From Lachnospiraceae bacterium (GTDB lineage Bacteria > Bacillota > Clostridia > Lachnospirales > Lachnospiraceae), in contig JAFUTQ010000070.1 in NCBI GenBank assembly GCA_017484135.1, positions 1-64,000 on the forward strand: 64,000 bases of DNA, in the 5' to 3' direction. Each line of letters begins with the position of its first letter. Position 1 is the first letter of the stretch. Below, piece by piece: positions 9,063-18,077 of this stretch. The notes under the pieces were generated by a model. That model worked only from the letters and a program-made list of their open reading frames with translations. It was not told the DNA's origin and made no database searches. Both the position numbers and the translations under genes were made by a program.

Positions 9063-9485
9063 ATGTACATGGATCACAGTGAATCGCAAAAGGATTATAG
9101 CGGCAAGCCATATGTGGCAGATGTCGCACAAAAAGCCGCGCAAAACACCAACTATCGAACGGCTCTCTGGACGGGCTGCTACGCGCAAATGACACTTATG
9201 TGTATTCCGGTTGGCTCGGATATCGGTCTGGAAGTCCACAACGAAACGGATCAGATCATTCGGGTCGAGCTGGGAATGGGGCTGGTAAAAATGGGAAAAA
9301 GTGAGCGGTATCTGGATTTTCAGGAGAACGTTTGCGGAGGGGATACCATTTTTGTTCCGGCAGGCACATGGCATAATGTGATCAATATCGGCAGAAATCC
9401 TTTGAAGGTTTCTTCCATTTATGCACCGCCCCATCATCCGGCAGGAACGGTGCAGCACACAAAGCAAGATGCAGAGAATCAATAG
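9063..9485 (+). CDS. Cupin-domain protein
   Basis: 140 residues. The central segment GSDIGLEVHNETDQIIRVELGMG followed by GDTIFVPAGTWHNVINIG matches the two cupin motifs, with His residues positioned to bind a metal. It resembles small stand-alone cupins annotated as mannose-6-phosphate isomerase-like or stress-related proteins; the ligand is not predictable. The ribosome-binding site is weak (GAGGTTATGAT). It seems to be a single gene between the exporter operon and the DUF3800 gene. Confidence 0.8.
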   Translation: MYMDHSESQKDYSGKPYVADVAQKAAQNTNYRTALWTGCYAQMTLMCIPVGSDIGLEVHNETDQIIRVELGMGLVKMGKSERYLDFQENVCGGDTIFVPAGTWHNVINIGRNPLKVSSIYAPPHHPAGTVQHTKQDAENQ

Positions 9486-9582
9486 AGCGGGAAATCCGGT
9501 TTATAAATTTTCCTTTTTTCTGAATTTGAGAAAATGATTGCAAGTTATGCATAGATATGGTATGATTTAAGAACAATAAAAG

Positions 9583-9656
9583 CTGTAATGCATTACAGTT
9601 TTTGGTCTGGGCGAAAGCTCTTTGGACCACCGTGGGCGGGAAGAATTTCCCGCCAT
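9583..9656 (+). ncRNA. Structured leader upstream of the DUF3800 gene (candidate RNA motif)
   Basis: Three consecutive foldable elements lie between the cupin and DUF3800 genes: the perfect palindrome CTGTAATGCATTACAG (9583-9598) followed by T5; a hairpin in which TGGTC (9603-9607) pairs with GACCA around a GGGC-GAAA-GCTC inner stem capped by a GNRA tetraloop; and GGCGGGAA-GAAT-TTCCCGCC. The gene start is about 20 bases further on. Several conserved RNA motifs named DUF3800-I and onward are known to lie beside genes of this family. I cannot say which, if any, this one is. Confidence 0.5.
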
Positions 9657-9678
9657 TTCTTATATAGGGGAAATACAC

Positions 9679-10353
9679 ATGAAAGAACTAAGTGTTTTTA
9701 TTGATGAATCAGGAGACTTTGGAGAAGTGAAAAAGCATCCTGCGTACTATTTGGTAACGTTTGTTTTCCACAATCAAGATGATAATATAGACCGGCAAGT
9801 TGCAAAATTGGAGGAGAGTATAAAAAAAGCCGGATTTGATGTGGAGTATATACATACCGGGCCGGTAATTCGCAGAGAGGACGTCTTTGCAAGATATTCA
9901 ATTGATGAAAGAAGAAAATTAATATATAAGATGCTAAACTTTGTCAATGTGTGTCCCATTTCGTATCTGACAGTTGCTGTAGATAGAAAAGAAGCAGTAG
10001 ATAAGGTTGCTTTGTCGGGGAAATTGGTCAGGATAATTAATACTGCAATGAATGCACATCGAAATTTTTTTGCGAATTTTGATAAAATTGTTGTGTATTA
10101 TGATAACGGGCAGAATGAACTTAGCGCAATTTTAAATGCTGTATTTTCAACACAATTTACGAACGTTGAATTTAGAAAGGCTGAGCCACAACGATATAGG
10201 CTGTTGCAGGCGGCGGATTTTATTTGTTCTATGGAATTGCTAAAGATTAAGAGAAACGAGAAGCGTTTGAGTAAATCAGAAACGCAATTCTTTTATAAGC
10301 CACAGGAACTAAAGAAAACCTTTCTAAAGAGCATTGAGAAAAAGAAATTATAA
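9679..10353 (+). CDS. DUF3800 domain protein
   Basis: 224 residues from ATG 9679 (AGGGGAAA upstream). The N-terminal SVFIDESGDFG is the hallmark of DUF3800, an RNase-H-like fold predicted to be a nuclease; further acidic residues in VVYYDNGQNEL and LLQAADFICS complete the likely active site. Such genes are frequent in phage-defence and mobile regions, but the activity of this family is not established. The gene is AT-rich compared with the exporter block. It ends convergent with the minus-strand gene at 10411. Confidence 0.82.
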   Translation: MKELSVFIDESGDFGEVKKHPAYYLVTFVFHNQDDNIDRQVAKLEESIKKAGFDVEYIHTGPVIRREDVFARYSIDERRKLIYKMLNFVNVCPISYLTVAVDRKEAVDKVALSGKLVRIINTAMNAHRNFFANFDKIVVYYDNGQNELSAILNAVFSTQFTNVEFRKAEPQRYRLLQAADFICSMELLKIKRNEKRLSKSETQFFYKPQELKKTFLKSIEKKKL

Positions 10354-10410
10354 AATTGAAATACCTTTTTGTATAAAAATCCACTATTTATGCAGCTTTA
10401 TAGGTTCATG

Positions 10411-10878
10411 TCATGCTGCAGCTTTCCGCTCCGGCCGCTCGCTCCCCAATTTACATTCACTTTCCTGCGTCAAAAGATTCACGACCTCAATTTTTTCCGG
10501 CCTGTCATTCTCCTTCATATTCAGAGAAACGGAAAATCCATAAATTCCATCGCTGAATGTAAAGACGTGTGCACCGTCTTCTTTGGTCCGGACGGTGACC
10601 TCAGCGCGGCAGACGTGCATGCCCGGAAATTTAATCTTTCCAATGACATCTTTTTCGATCAACGTCTGGATTTCCTCCTCCACAACATACTGTTTCTCAT
10701 AAGAAGGATTTCCGGTATTTCTGTTCTCTTTTACCAGATCCATGTAATAAAGCTTCAAGCTGTCAATGCACATAGAGTTGCAGACAACTGTCTGAAAAAG
10801 ATCTGAAACCAGCATATACAACGCATACTCGTACTGATATGTCTTTTCCATAGGGTTCTTGTAATTGATTTTTAACAT
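10411..10878 (-). CDS. Hypothetical protein
   Basis: 155 residues. Three in-frame ATGs exist; the one at 10878 is chosen because GGAGGA lies eight bases upstream, inside the two longer alternatives. No transmembrane segment or signal peptide is visible. The sequence is mixed alpha/beta with a run of hydrophobic and aromatic residues (FTFSDGIYGFSVSLNM) and a charged C-terminus ending RPERKAAA. I do not recognise the family. It runs opposite to its neighbours and has a bidirectional hairpin about 190 bp upstream. Confidence 0.6.
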   Translation of the reverse strand: MLKINYKNPMEKTYQYEYALYMLVSDLFQTVVCNSMCIDSLKLYYMDLVKENRNTGNPSYEKQYVVEEEIQTLIEKDVIGKIKFPGMHVCRAEVTVRTKEDGAHVFTFSDGIYGFSVSLNMKENDRPEKIEVVNLLTQESECKLGSERPERKAAA

Positions 10879-11065
10879 AAGCATTTCCTCCATTTCTGAT
10901 ATTCAAACAATTTTTGTTTCTAAAATTTCCTCCTTCACTCATCCTTGGCACGCTGCTGCCGTACAGTCCGGCAGGTCCCGGCGAGTGCTTCCCCGGATAG
11001 GATTTCCTCCTTTGAGTTTCGGAGCGATATGAACTTTTCAAGGTGCAGAATAACACAACAAAAAA

Positions 11066-11135
11066 ACCGATATTTAGATACTGATGAGATTTGGGCATAA
11101 ACATTCCCTCATCTCATAATCCTCTAAATATCGGT
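11066..11135. terminator. Long bidirectional hairpin in a 660-bp gap
   Basis: ACCGATATTTAGA (11066-11078) pairs perfectly with TCTAAATATCGGT (11123-11135), and an inner GATGAG/CTCATC adds six pairs. An A7 tract precedes the left arm and T-rich sequence (CCTAATTTTTTTG) follows the right, so it could stop transcription in either direction. Apart from this and the remnant at 11227-11382, I see nothing coding between 10879 and 11542. Confidence 0.5.
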
Positions 11136-11226
11136 TTCCTAATTTTTTTGTTTTTCACAGCTTCTGTAACTGTGTTTACCAAGATACCACCTTTCTCTGA
11201 AAGTGTCAAGCGAAATTTTTAATTAA

Positions 11227-11382
11227 AACCTCCCCGAAAAATCACATAATTTTAATGATAAAATTTCAGATTTAAGTATCGATTATTTTAATGATATTAT
11301 TCAAGAAATCTCTGAAAAAATCAATGAATTTAACTCTGGTTATGATCCAGACAATCCATATTATGTACCTGGTGCATATTAA
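11227..11382 (+). pseudogene. Remnant of an AT-rich gene
   Basis: A frame without an ATG is open for about 51 codons and ends YVPGAY with TAA at 11380. The reading (FNDIIQEISEKINEF, then PDNPYYVPGAY) has protein-like composition and looks like the 3' end of a gene whose start is gone. The family is not recognised. Confidence 0.3.
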
Positions 11383-11542
11383 TGGGAGGGACTTACAATA
11401 AAGATTATATGGATTTACCGCTGATTCATTGTTGTGATTCATTGAGAAAGTAACTTTTTCAATTGTTTTCTGAAAGTTTCTCCCTTGAATTTTCACATCG
11501 TTTGTCTTATGCTAGGAAGAGAAAATATTGGAGGACAAAAGA

Positions 11543-13369
11543 TTGAAGAAGAAAAGAACAGGCTTGATTGTTGCCGTCATCCTGCTGCTGTTGCTGGTTG
11601 CGGTCATTCTTGCAGGGACAAAGGCGATACAAAAGTATGTACCGTCCAGTGAACGGCAGAACCTGTATGAATATTACGGCTTGGCATATGAGGATGAACT
11701 GATAAATGAGCAGCAGATGGCAATCGTGATGAACGAAAGAATTCTCGACGTATCCGCACGTTACATGGACGGAGAAGTGTATGTGGATTATGACACCGTA
11801 CACGATCTGCTGAATGATCGGTTTTATTGGGACGCCAATGAAAATCTGCTGCTGTATACCCTGCCGGACAACCTGATTACCGTTCCGTCCGGCGGCAACC
11901 GCTACCAGATCGGAAAAGAAAATCAGACGGCGGATTACACGATTGTCCGAAACGACAGCAATACCATGTATATGGCGCTGGATTTTGTCCAAAGGCATAC
12001 CAATTTTACCTATGAGGTCTATGAGTCGCCCAATCGTGTGCTGATTACCAGTGAGTGGGGAGAGGCAGACACGGCTGCGGTGAAACGAAAGACTGAGCTT
12101 CGCGTAAAGGGCGGGATCAAGAGCCCGATTCTGCGCGAGGTGGAAAAGGAAGAGATCGTGGATGTGCTGGATATCGGCGAGAAATGGTCAAAGGTGTACA
12201 CCGAAGACGGATATGTGGGCTATGTCAAAAATAAGTGTCTCGGCAAGACGGTAAGCGTGACCCGGAGCAATGAATTTGAGGAGCCTGAGTATACACATAT
12301 TACCAAGGATTTTACCATAGAGATGGCATGGCATCAGGTGACTACCGCGGATGCCAATAACAAGGTGGCAAATGTGCTGCAGAATACCAAGGGTATCAAT
12401 GTGATATCACCCACGTGGTTTTATCTGACGGGAAACAGCGGCGAGATCGGCTCCCTTGCATCCATGGATTATGTGAATTATTGTCATCAGCAGGGCATCG
12501 AGGTGTGGGCGCTGGTCAGCAATCTGACGGACAACACCACGACCGAGGATACCACCTATGTGATGACGCACACCTCCGCCCGGCAGAATCTGGAAAATCA
12601 ATTGATCTCACAGGCGATCCAGTATAATCTGGACGGAATCAATCTGGACTTTGAGGCACTCTCCTCTGAGGTGGGGGACGGGTATATTCAGTTTATCCGG
12701 GAGTTTTCCTTAAAATGCGCGAATAACGGAATTGTCCTGTCGGTGGACAACTATGTACCGACGGAGTACACCGCATTTTATAATCGGAGAGAACAGGCAA
12801 ATTTTGCAGATTATATTGTAATCATGGCGTATGACGAGCATTACGGCGTCGATTCCGGCGTGGGCTCGGTGGCCTCCATCGGCTGGGTGACCGAGGGTGT
12901 GGAGAATACACTGCTGGAGGTACCGGCGGATCAGACCATTCTGGGCTGCCCGTTCTATACCAGATTGTGGTCACTGACTCCCGAGACACAGGACACCACA
13001 GAACCGGAAGGGGAGCAGGATGCGCAGGAGCCGGACGACGGATCGGATGATTCGGATGAGGCTTCGGAAGAGACGGACCAGGCGACGGATGTGCAGTATG
13101 TGATCGGATTTGAAAATCTCGGAATGGAGACCGCCAAAAAGCGGCTGGAGATCAATGGAGCCGACTATGCGTGGAGCGAGGAATACGGGCAAAATTACGG
13201 CGAATTTGTCAATGATGGCGTGATTTATCAGGTATGGCTGGAGGACGCAGAATCCATTGCCCGCAAGCTGGATTTGATGAAAAGTAAGCAGCTGGCAGGC
13301 TGTTCCTTCTGGAAGCTGGGCTTTGAGACGGACAGTATTTGGGATACCATTATCAAATATACGGATTAA
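11543..13369 (+). CDS. GH18 glycosidase with copper-amine-oxidase-like N domain and SH3 domain
   Basis: 608 residues. The TTG at 11543 is preferred because GGAGG lies eight bases upstream; an in-frame TTG at 11528 precedes that site. A short basic N-terminus and one membrane helix (LIVAVILLLLLVAVILAG) anchor or export it. A domain to about residue 165 resembles a copper amine oxidase N domain; a bacterial SH3 domain follows (about 180-240). The GH18 barrel carries DGINLDFE with the catalytic Glu. About 35 residues rich in Asp and Glu interrupt the barrel after PFYTRLWS. It resembles spore-cortex lytic enzymes of the YaaH/YdhD type. It ends at a strong hairpin. Confidence 0.85.
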   Translation: MKKKRTGLIVAVILLLLLVAVILAGTKAIQKYVPSSERQNLYEYYGLAYEDELINEQQMAIVMNERILDVSARYMDGEVYVDYDTVHDLLNDRFYWDANENLLLYTLPDNLITVPSGGNRYQIGKENQTADYTIVRNDSNTMYMALDFVQRHTNFTYEVYESPNRVLITSEWGEADTAAVKRKTELRVKGGIKSPILREVEKEEIVDVLDIGEKWSKVYTEDGYVGYVKNKCLGKTVSVTRSNEFEEPEYTHITKDFTIEMAWHQVTTADANNKVANVLQNTKGINVISPTWFYLTGNSGEIGSLASMDYVNYCHQQGIEVWALVSNLTDNTTTEDTTYVMTHTSARQNLENQLISQAIQYNLDGINLDFEALSSEVGDGYIQFIREFSLKCANNGIVLSVDNYVPTEYTAFYNRREQANFADYIVIMAYDEHYGVDSGVGSVASIGWVTEGVENTLLEVPADQTILGCPFYTRLWSLTPETQDTTEPEGEQDAQEPDDGSDDSDEASEETDQATDVQYVIGFENLGMETAKKRLEINGADYAWSEEYGQNYGEFVNDGVIYQVWLEDAESIARKLDLMKSKQLAGCSFWKLGFETDSIWDTIIKYTD

Positions 13370-13374
13370 ACGAA

Positions 13375-13412
13375 ATGATTTGAGGGGCATGACCTCTTGT
13401 CCCTCAAATCAT
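13375..13412 (+). terminator. Terminator-like hairpin, short form of the dispersed repeat
   Basis: ATGATTTGAGGG (13375-13386) pairs perfectly with CCCTCAAATCAT (13401-13412), six bases after the GH18 stop. The arms and the loop bases GCATGACCT match the outer stem and 3' shoulder of the larger elements at 15864 and 43052, so this looks like a version that has lost the three inner hairpins and may act as a terminator. Confidence 0.55.
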
Positions 13413-13507
13413 GAAATTAAGCAAGTATGATTTTCCTGTTTTTTTCATATACATTATTGTAGCGTAGCCGCTACAAATGATTCATTGAGGAAAGCAGGTT
13501 ATTTTTT

Positions 13508-14203
13508 GTGAAAAAAAGATTAGAGCTGTATATGGCGATCGTGTTACTGGCAGCGGCCGCAATTCTGTCCAAAAAGGGTGCGGCTGCCGTGAGCAATATG
13601 AAGGTGGAGCAGACCAAGTATCTGATTGTGCTGGATGCCGGACATGGCGGAAGTGATCCGGGCAAGATCGGGATACATGGAGAAAAGGAGAAGGACATTA
13701 ATCTGCAGATCGTAGAGAAAATCAAGGTGCTGCTGGAGCAGAACGATGTGACGGTTGTCCTGACAAGGGACAGCGATGTGAGTCTGGCAGATGCGGGGGC
13801 CTCGAACCAGAAGGTCTGTGATATGCGAAACCGGGTGGCTCTGATAGAAAAGACGCAGCCGCAGCTGGTGGTAAGCATTCATCAGAACAGCTATACACAG
13901 GAGTCGATCCGGGGCGCACAGTGCTTCTATTATGCGCAGTCTGCGGAGGGAAAACAGATTGCAGAGATCCTGCAGGAAAACATGAAAACCTATCTCGACC
14001 CGGAAAACCACAGGGAGGCAAAGGCAAATGAGAGCTATTACCTGCTGAAAAAAACCGCATCGCCGACGGTGATCGTGGAATGCGGTTTTTTGAGCAATGA
14101 CGCGGAGGCAACGCTGTTGTCCTCTGAGGAATATCAGAATCAGGTGGCATGGGCGGTTTATATGGGGATCATGCAGTGTCTGAACAAGGTCACTCCTCGA
14201 TGA
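13508..14203 (+). CDS. cwlD: N-acetylmuramoyl-L-alanine amidase, CwlD-like
   Basis: 231 residues from a GTG. One N-terminal hydrophobic segment (MAIVLLAAAAIL) serves as signal or anchor. The Amidase_3 motifs are complete: VLDAGHGGSDPG (zinc His), a Glu in the segment that follows (GEKEKDINL), SIHQNS (second His) and TVIVECGFLSN (catalytic Glu). Length and single-domain layout fit CwlD, which makes muramic-delta-lactam in the spore cortex. Pairing with a spore-type GH18 enzyme upstream supports this but does not prove it. The gene ends four bases from the convergent lipoprotein gene, without a terminator between. Confidence 0.8.
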   Translation: MKKRLELYMAIVLLAAAAILSKKGAAAVSNMKVEQTKYLIVLDAGHGGSDPGKIGIHGEKEKDINLQIVEKIKVLLEQNDVTVVLTRDSDVSLADAGASNQKVCDMRNRVALIEKTQPQLVVSIHQNSYTQESIRGAQCFYYAQSAEGKQIAEILQENMKTYLDPENHREAKANESYYLLKKTASPTVIVECGFLSNDAEATLLSSEEYQNQVAWAVYMGIMQCLNKVTPR

Positions 14204-14207
14204 CAGG

Positions 14208-15782
14208 TTATCCGGCTATGGGAAGGTTTTCAAACACCTCGGCAGCCTCCTGTCCGGAATCCAGAATCACGAAATCTACCATATAGAGGTAATAGGTGCT
14301 TCCGTCCGAGGTGGTAAATCTGACCCAGTGCTTGTTGTCTGTGGCAAGAAAACGAACCGGACCATCCTCAGGCGAAAGCTCTACAGAGGATGAGTGTTTG
14401 CTGGCCTCGGTATATGCGGAAAAAGACTGCATGATATTGTGGGTTTGCATTTCCTCCGACAGACGGGAGCTGTCAATTTCGTACCAGTCTTCCTGTATCA
14501 GGGAAATTTCGTCGTGTTTCACTTCATAGGTGGCAGATACGTCGAGGGTCATCAGCAGATTCATCGGCGTAGGACAGGAGACGGTTCCGTCCCCTGTCCA
14601 GTAAAAGCTGGCGCTGCTGACAAGCTCCGGTACATATCCCATGTATTCCAGGTCAAAGTCCTTGTAGCGGAAAAAGTAGGTTACGGGGTCGTCACTCGGA
14701 CCATTATCTAAGATGGCAAGCTCGATATAATCATCCGAGGTGTCTAAATCGATGAGATAATATTCCATATGATAGGTGGCGCCATCCGTGAGCCAGCAGT
14801 CATCTGAATTGAACAGATGAGAATAGTCCTCTCCGTTCACAGTCAGGGTAGCGTAGACATAGCCGTCAGTTTCATCATAGTACGCATCATAATAGATCTC
14901 GTCCATGTCTCCGTTGTTGTCGATGTCAGCGGAGAGTGTCGTGCCGAAACAGCCCACCATCTCAAAGGGACCGGTATATTTGTAATCCGGTTTCAGACTG
15001 TCTAGCTTTTGATAGGGCACGGTAAACGAAAGAGGATTGAATTCATCGTAGGTCAGTACATTATTGTTGGCAAAGAAGGTAATCCCGGCATTGGTGACAT
15101 ACCAGCAGCCCTCTGCCAGCACATAGTCATTTACAATTTCGGCACATTCGTCCGGCTCGTACAGCAGTCTGTCCTGATAACGGGGAGAAGCTAACAGGTT
15201 CAGAATATAGGAGCGGGCGCTGTCGTGCAGCTTGTCCGGGTCGGAGGCAATGCTGTCCAGCGTGAGCACTTCGCCGGTCAGGGCATCAAATGTGACACCC
15301 ATGTAACGGAAACTGTTATTGTTATCACCTTCATATGTGAAGCAGTCTCCGCCAAAAGAAATGATCTGTCCGTCTGTGCGTTTCGTATAGTAAGAGCATT
15401 CATAGATCAGATATTGATCCGCAGCCTCGGCAAGACGGGTATCCTGATTGTCGGAAAAATAGGAATTGATCTTTTCTGCGACCTGTGGATGTGCAGGATA
15501 TTTGACAACAGGGCGTAAATAGTTAAAGAAAAAGGTTTCCTCATCATTTTCATTGGTTTCACTTTTGCTGAAGGCTTCGTAAGAAATCTCGAGAGCGGTA
15601 TCCGCCTCCTCCGGCTCAACGGCATTCACATTCGGTTCGGTGGGAGCATCAATCTCTGTTGCGTCGTCCATGGGCTGCGTAACAGAAGTTCTTTGACCGG
15701 AAGCAGGGGTATCGTTTAATCCGCAGCCCGTCAGAGTTAAGATGCCGAAAGTCAAAATGAATGATAAGAAGGTATGTTTCAT
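14208..15782 (-). CDS. Lipoprotein with DUF3298/RsiV-like domain
   Basis: 524 residues from the ATG at 15782, preceded by AAGGAG on the minus strand; the frame continues 189 bases upstream without conserved sequence. The lipobox LTGC places the lipidated Cys at residue 20. An acidic Thr-rich linker follows. The middle (VVKYPAHPQVAEKINSYF and GVTFDALTGEVLTLDS) matches the DUF3298 family seen in RsiV, an anti-sigma factor that binds lysozyme. The C-terminal half is repetitive, Tyr/Asp-rich and unrecognised. There is no anti-sigma helix, so it is probably an extracellular binding protein. Confidence 0.7.
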   Translation of the reverse strand: MKHTFLSFILTFGILTLTGCGLNDTPASGQRTSVTQPMDDATEIDAPTEPNVNAVEPEEADTALEISYEAFSKSETNENDEETFFFNYLRPVVKYPAHPQVAEKINSYFSDNQDTRLAEAADQYLIYECSYYTKRTDGQIISFGGDCFTYEGDNNNSFRYMGVTFDALTGEVLTLDSIASDPDKLHDSARSYILNLLASPRYQDRLLYEPDECAEIVNDYVLAEGCWYVTNAGITFFANNNVLTYDEFNPLSFTVPYQKLDSLKPDYKYTGPFEMVGCFGTTLSADIDNNGDMDEIYYDAYYDETDGYVYATLTVNGEDYSHLFNSDDCWLTDGATYHMEYYLIDLDTSDDYIELAILDNGPSDDPVTYFFRYKDFDLEYMGYVPELVSSASFYWTGDGTVSCPTPMNLLMTLDVSATYEVKHDEISLIQEDWYEIDSSRLSEEMQTHNIMQSFSAYTEASKHSSSVELSPEDGPVRFLATDNKHWVRFTTSDGSTYYLYMVDFVILDSGQEAAEVFENLPIAG

Positions 15783-15863
15783 AGGGTTGATCTCCTTAAT
15801 CGTTACTTGTTTTTCATAGAGTTTACCACAAATATTTGCAAAAAAAAATAGAAACGTATATAA

Positions 15864-16010
15864 TGATTTAAGGATCAAAAGGTTCACATCGTGAAACGAT
15901 GTGAACCCTTTGCACAAAAAATCGGATCGGAAAGCCAGCTTTCCGAGACGATTTCTTGTACAAAGAGTCAATGCCGACTACGTCGGCATGACCTTTTGAC
16001 CCTTAGATCA
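15864..16010. repeat. Multi-hairpin dispersed repeat, copy 1
   Basis: About 147 bp between the divergent lipoprotein gene and metG. Outer arms 15864-15883 and 15991-16010 pair over 18 of 20 bases. Inside are three stems: GGTTCACATCGT-GAA-ACGATGTGAACC (15881-15907), a long stem from CTTTG at 15908 to CAAAG at 15965 with an inner CGGAAAG/CTTTCCG, and ATGCCGAC-TAC-GTCGGCAT (15971-15989). A second copy is at 43052-43198 and short derivatives at 13375 and 40474. It is not a tRNA. The metG start lies 53 bp downstream, so a role in the metG leader is possible. Confidence 0.75.
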
Positions 16011-16062
16011 TATAATCGGAAAAAAGGCTTTTTCGAAATAAAGGAAACACAGGAGAGACACA

Positions 16063-18066
16063 ATGAGCAGCAAAGGCAAATTTTACATGACAACAGCGAT
16101 TGCCTATACATCCGGCAAGCCGCATATCGGGAATACCTATGAGATTGTACTGGCAGATGCGATTGCCCGCTATAAAAGACAGGAGGGCTATGAGGTTTAT
16201 TTTCAGACCGGAACGGATGAGCATGGTCAGAAAATCGAGTTAAAGGCCAAAGAGGCAGGAGTTACTCCGAAGGAATATGTGGACAAGGTGGCAGGCGAGG
16301 TAAAACGGATTTGGGATCTGATGAATACGTCCTACAACAATTTTGTCCGCACCACAGATGAGGATCACGAGAAACAGGTACAAAAGATTTTTAAGAAATT
16401 GTATCAGCAGGGTGATATCTACAAAGGAGCCTATGAGGGACTCTATTGTACCCCCTGTGAATCCTTCTGGACGGAGTCCCAGCTGGTGGACGGAAAGTGT
16501 CCGGATTGCGGACGGGAGGTGCAGCCCGCAAAAGAGGAGGCATACTTTTTTAAGATGAGCAAGTATGCAGACCGCTTGATTGAGCATATCAATACCCACC
16601 CGGAATTTATTCAGCCGGTATCCCGCAAAAATGAGATGATGAATAATTTTCTGCTGCCGGGTCTTCAGGATCTGTGTGTATCCCGCACCTCCTTTACATG
16701 GGGCATTCCGGTGGATTTTGATGACAAGCATGTGGTATATGTGTGGCTGGATGCCTTGTCAAACTACATTACCAAGATGGGCTATGACGGAGATGGAAAT
16801 CATTCTGATCTTTATAAGAAAAACTGGCCGGCAGACCTGCATCTGATCGGAAAGGATATCATACGCTTTCACACCATTTACTGGCCTATTTTTCTAATGG
16901 CACTCGGGGAGCCGCTGCCCAAGCAGGTTTTTGGACATCCCTGGCTCTTGCAGGGTGGTGAGAAAATGAGCAAGTCAAAGGGAAATGTCATCTATGCAGA
17001 TGATATGGCAGACTTGTTCGGCGTCGATGCTACCCGGTACTTTGTGCTCCATGAGATGCCGTTTGACAATGATGGGATCATCACATGGGAGCTGGTGGTA
17101 GAGCGGTTCAATTCAGACCTTGCCAATATTCTCGGAAATCTGGTAAGTCGCACGATCTCAATGAGCAATAAATATTTTGGCGGTGTGGTAAAGAGCACCG
17201 GTGTGACGGAGCCGGTAGATGAGGATCTGAAAGCAGTCGTGACCGGCGCAAGAGATAAGGCGACAGCCAAAATGGATGAACTCCGTGTGGCGGATGCCAT
17301 CACAGAGGTATTTCAGGTGTTCCGCCGCTGCAATAAGTATATCGACGAGACAGAGCCCTGGATTTTGGCAAAGGATGAGGCAAAGGCAGACCGACTCAGT
17401 GAGGTTTTATACAATCTGACCGAGTCGATCGTAATCGGTGCCAGTCTGCTCCACAGTTTCCTGCCGGAGACTTCGGAGAAAATATTGGAACAGCTGAATG
17501 CGACCGAACGGGCCTTTGACGATCTGAATCGGTTCGGACTGTATGAAAGCGGGACAAAAGTGGCAGAAAAAGCGGACATCCTGTTTGCGCGTCTGGATAT
17601 CAAGGAAGTAATGCCAAAGGTAGAAGAAATTCGGGCGGCTCAGAAGGCAGAATTCGAGGCGGAGCAGAGAGCGCTTGGTTTGCGTATGCCGGAAGAGGAT
17701 TCGGCAAAGGAAGAGTCAGTCATCGATCTTGAGGCAAAGGATGAGATTACCTTTGACGACTTCATGAAAATGCAGTTTCAGGTGGGAGAGATCATCGAAT
17801 GCAAGGCGGTGGAGAAATCGAAAAAGCTCCTTTGCTCACAGGTTCGTATCGGAAGTCAGGTAAAACAGATTGTCTCCGGCATCCGTAAAGAATATTCTCC
17901 TGAGGAGATGGTGGGCAAGAAGGTTATGGTGCTGGTAAATCTAAAGCCTGCCAAACTGGCGGGTGTGTTATCGGAGGGCATGCTGTTGTGCGCGGAGGAT
18001 GAGAACGGGACATTGTCGTTAATCGTGCCGGAAAAGGACATGCCTGCCGGAGCAGAAATTTGTTGA
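16063..18066 (+). CDS. metG: Methionyl-tRNA synthetase
   Basis: 667 residues, full length for the class I enzyme with a C-terminal tRNA-binding domain. The HIGH motif is PHIGNTYE (about residue 25), the KMSKS loop is GEKMSKSKGN (about 308), and the zinc knuckle CTPC...CPDC lies near residue 130-150. From about residue 560 the EMAP/Arc1-like domain (FMKMQFQVGEIIECKAV) binds and dimerises. The ribosome-binding site is AGGAGAG. The reading frame ends 11 bases before the tatD start, the conserved metG-tatD order of Firmicutes. Confidence 0.97.
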   Translation: MSSKGKFYMTTAIAYTSGKPHIGNTYEIVLADAIARYKRQEGYEVYFQTGTDEHGQKIELKAKEAGVTPKEYVDKVAGEVKRIWDLMNTSYNNFVRTTDEDHEKQVQKIFKKLYQQGDIYKGAYEGLYCTPCESFWTESQLVDGKCPDCGREVQPAKEEAYFFKMSKYADRLIEHINTHPEFIQPVSRKNEMMNNFLLPGLQDLCVSRTSFTWGIPVDFDDKHVVYVWLDALSNYITKMGYDGDGNHSDLYKKNWPADLHLIGKDIIRFHTIYWPIFLMALGEPLPKQVFGHPWLLQGGEKMSKSKGNVIYADDMADLFGVDATRYFVLHEMPFDNDGIITWELVVERFNSDLANILGNLVSRTISMSNKYFGGVVKSTGVTEPVDEDLKAVVTGARDKATAKMDELRVADAITEVFQVFRRCNKYIDETEPWILAKDEAKADRLSEVLYNLTESIVIGASLLHSFLPETSEKILEQLNATERAFDDLNRFGLYESGTKVAEKADILFARLDIKEVMPKVEEIRAAQKAEFEAEQRALGLRMPEEDSAKEESVIDLEAKDEITFDDFMKMQFQVGEIIECKAVEKSKKLLCSQVRIGSQVKQIVSGIRKEYSPEEMVGKKVMVLVNLKPAKLAGVLSEGMLLCAEDENGTLSLIVPEKDMPAGAEIC

Positions 18067-18077
18067 TGGAGAAAGCC

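Noticed and set aside
15864-16010. tRNA or tRNA-like gene
   Set aside because: The cloverleaf-like layout lacks an acceptor stem of proper length, T-loop GTTCAAAT and anticodon geometry; better explained as a repeat with three hairpins.
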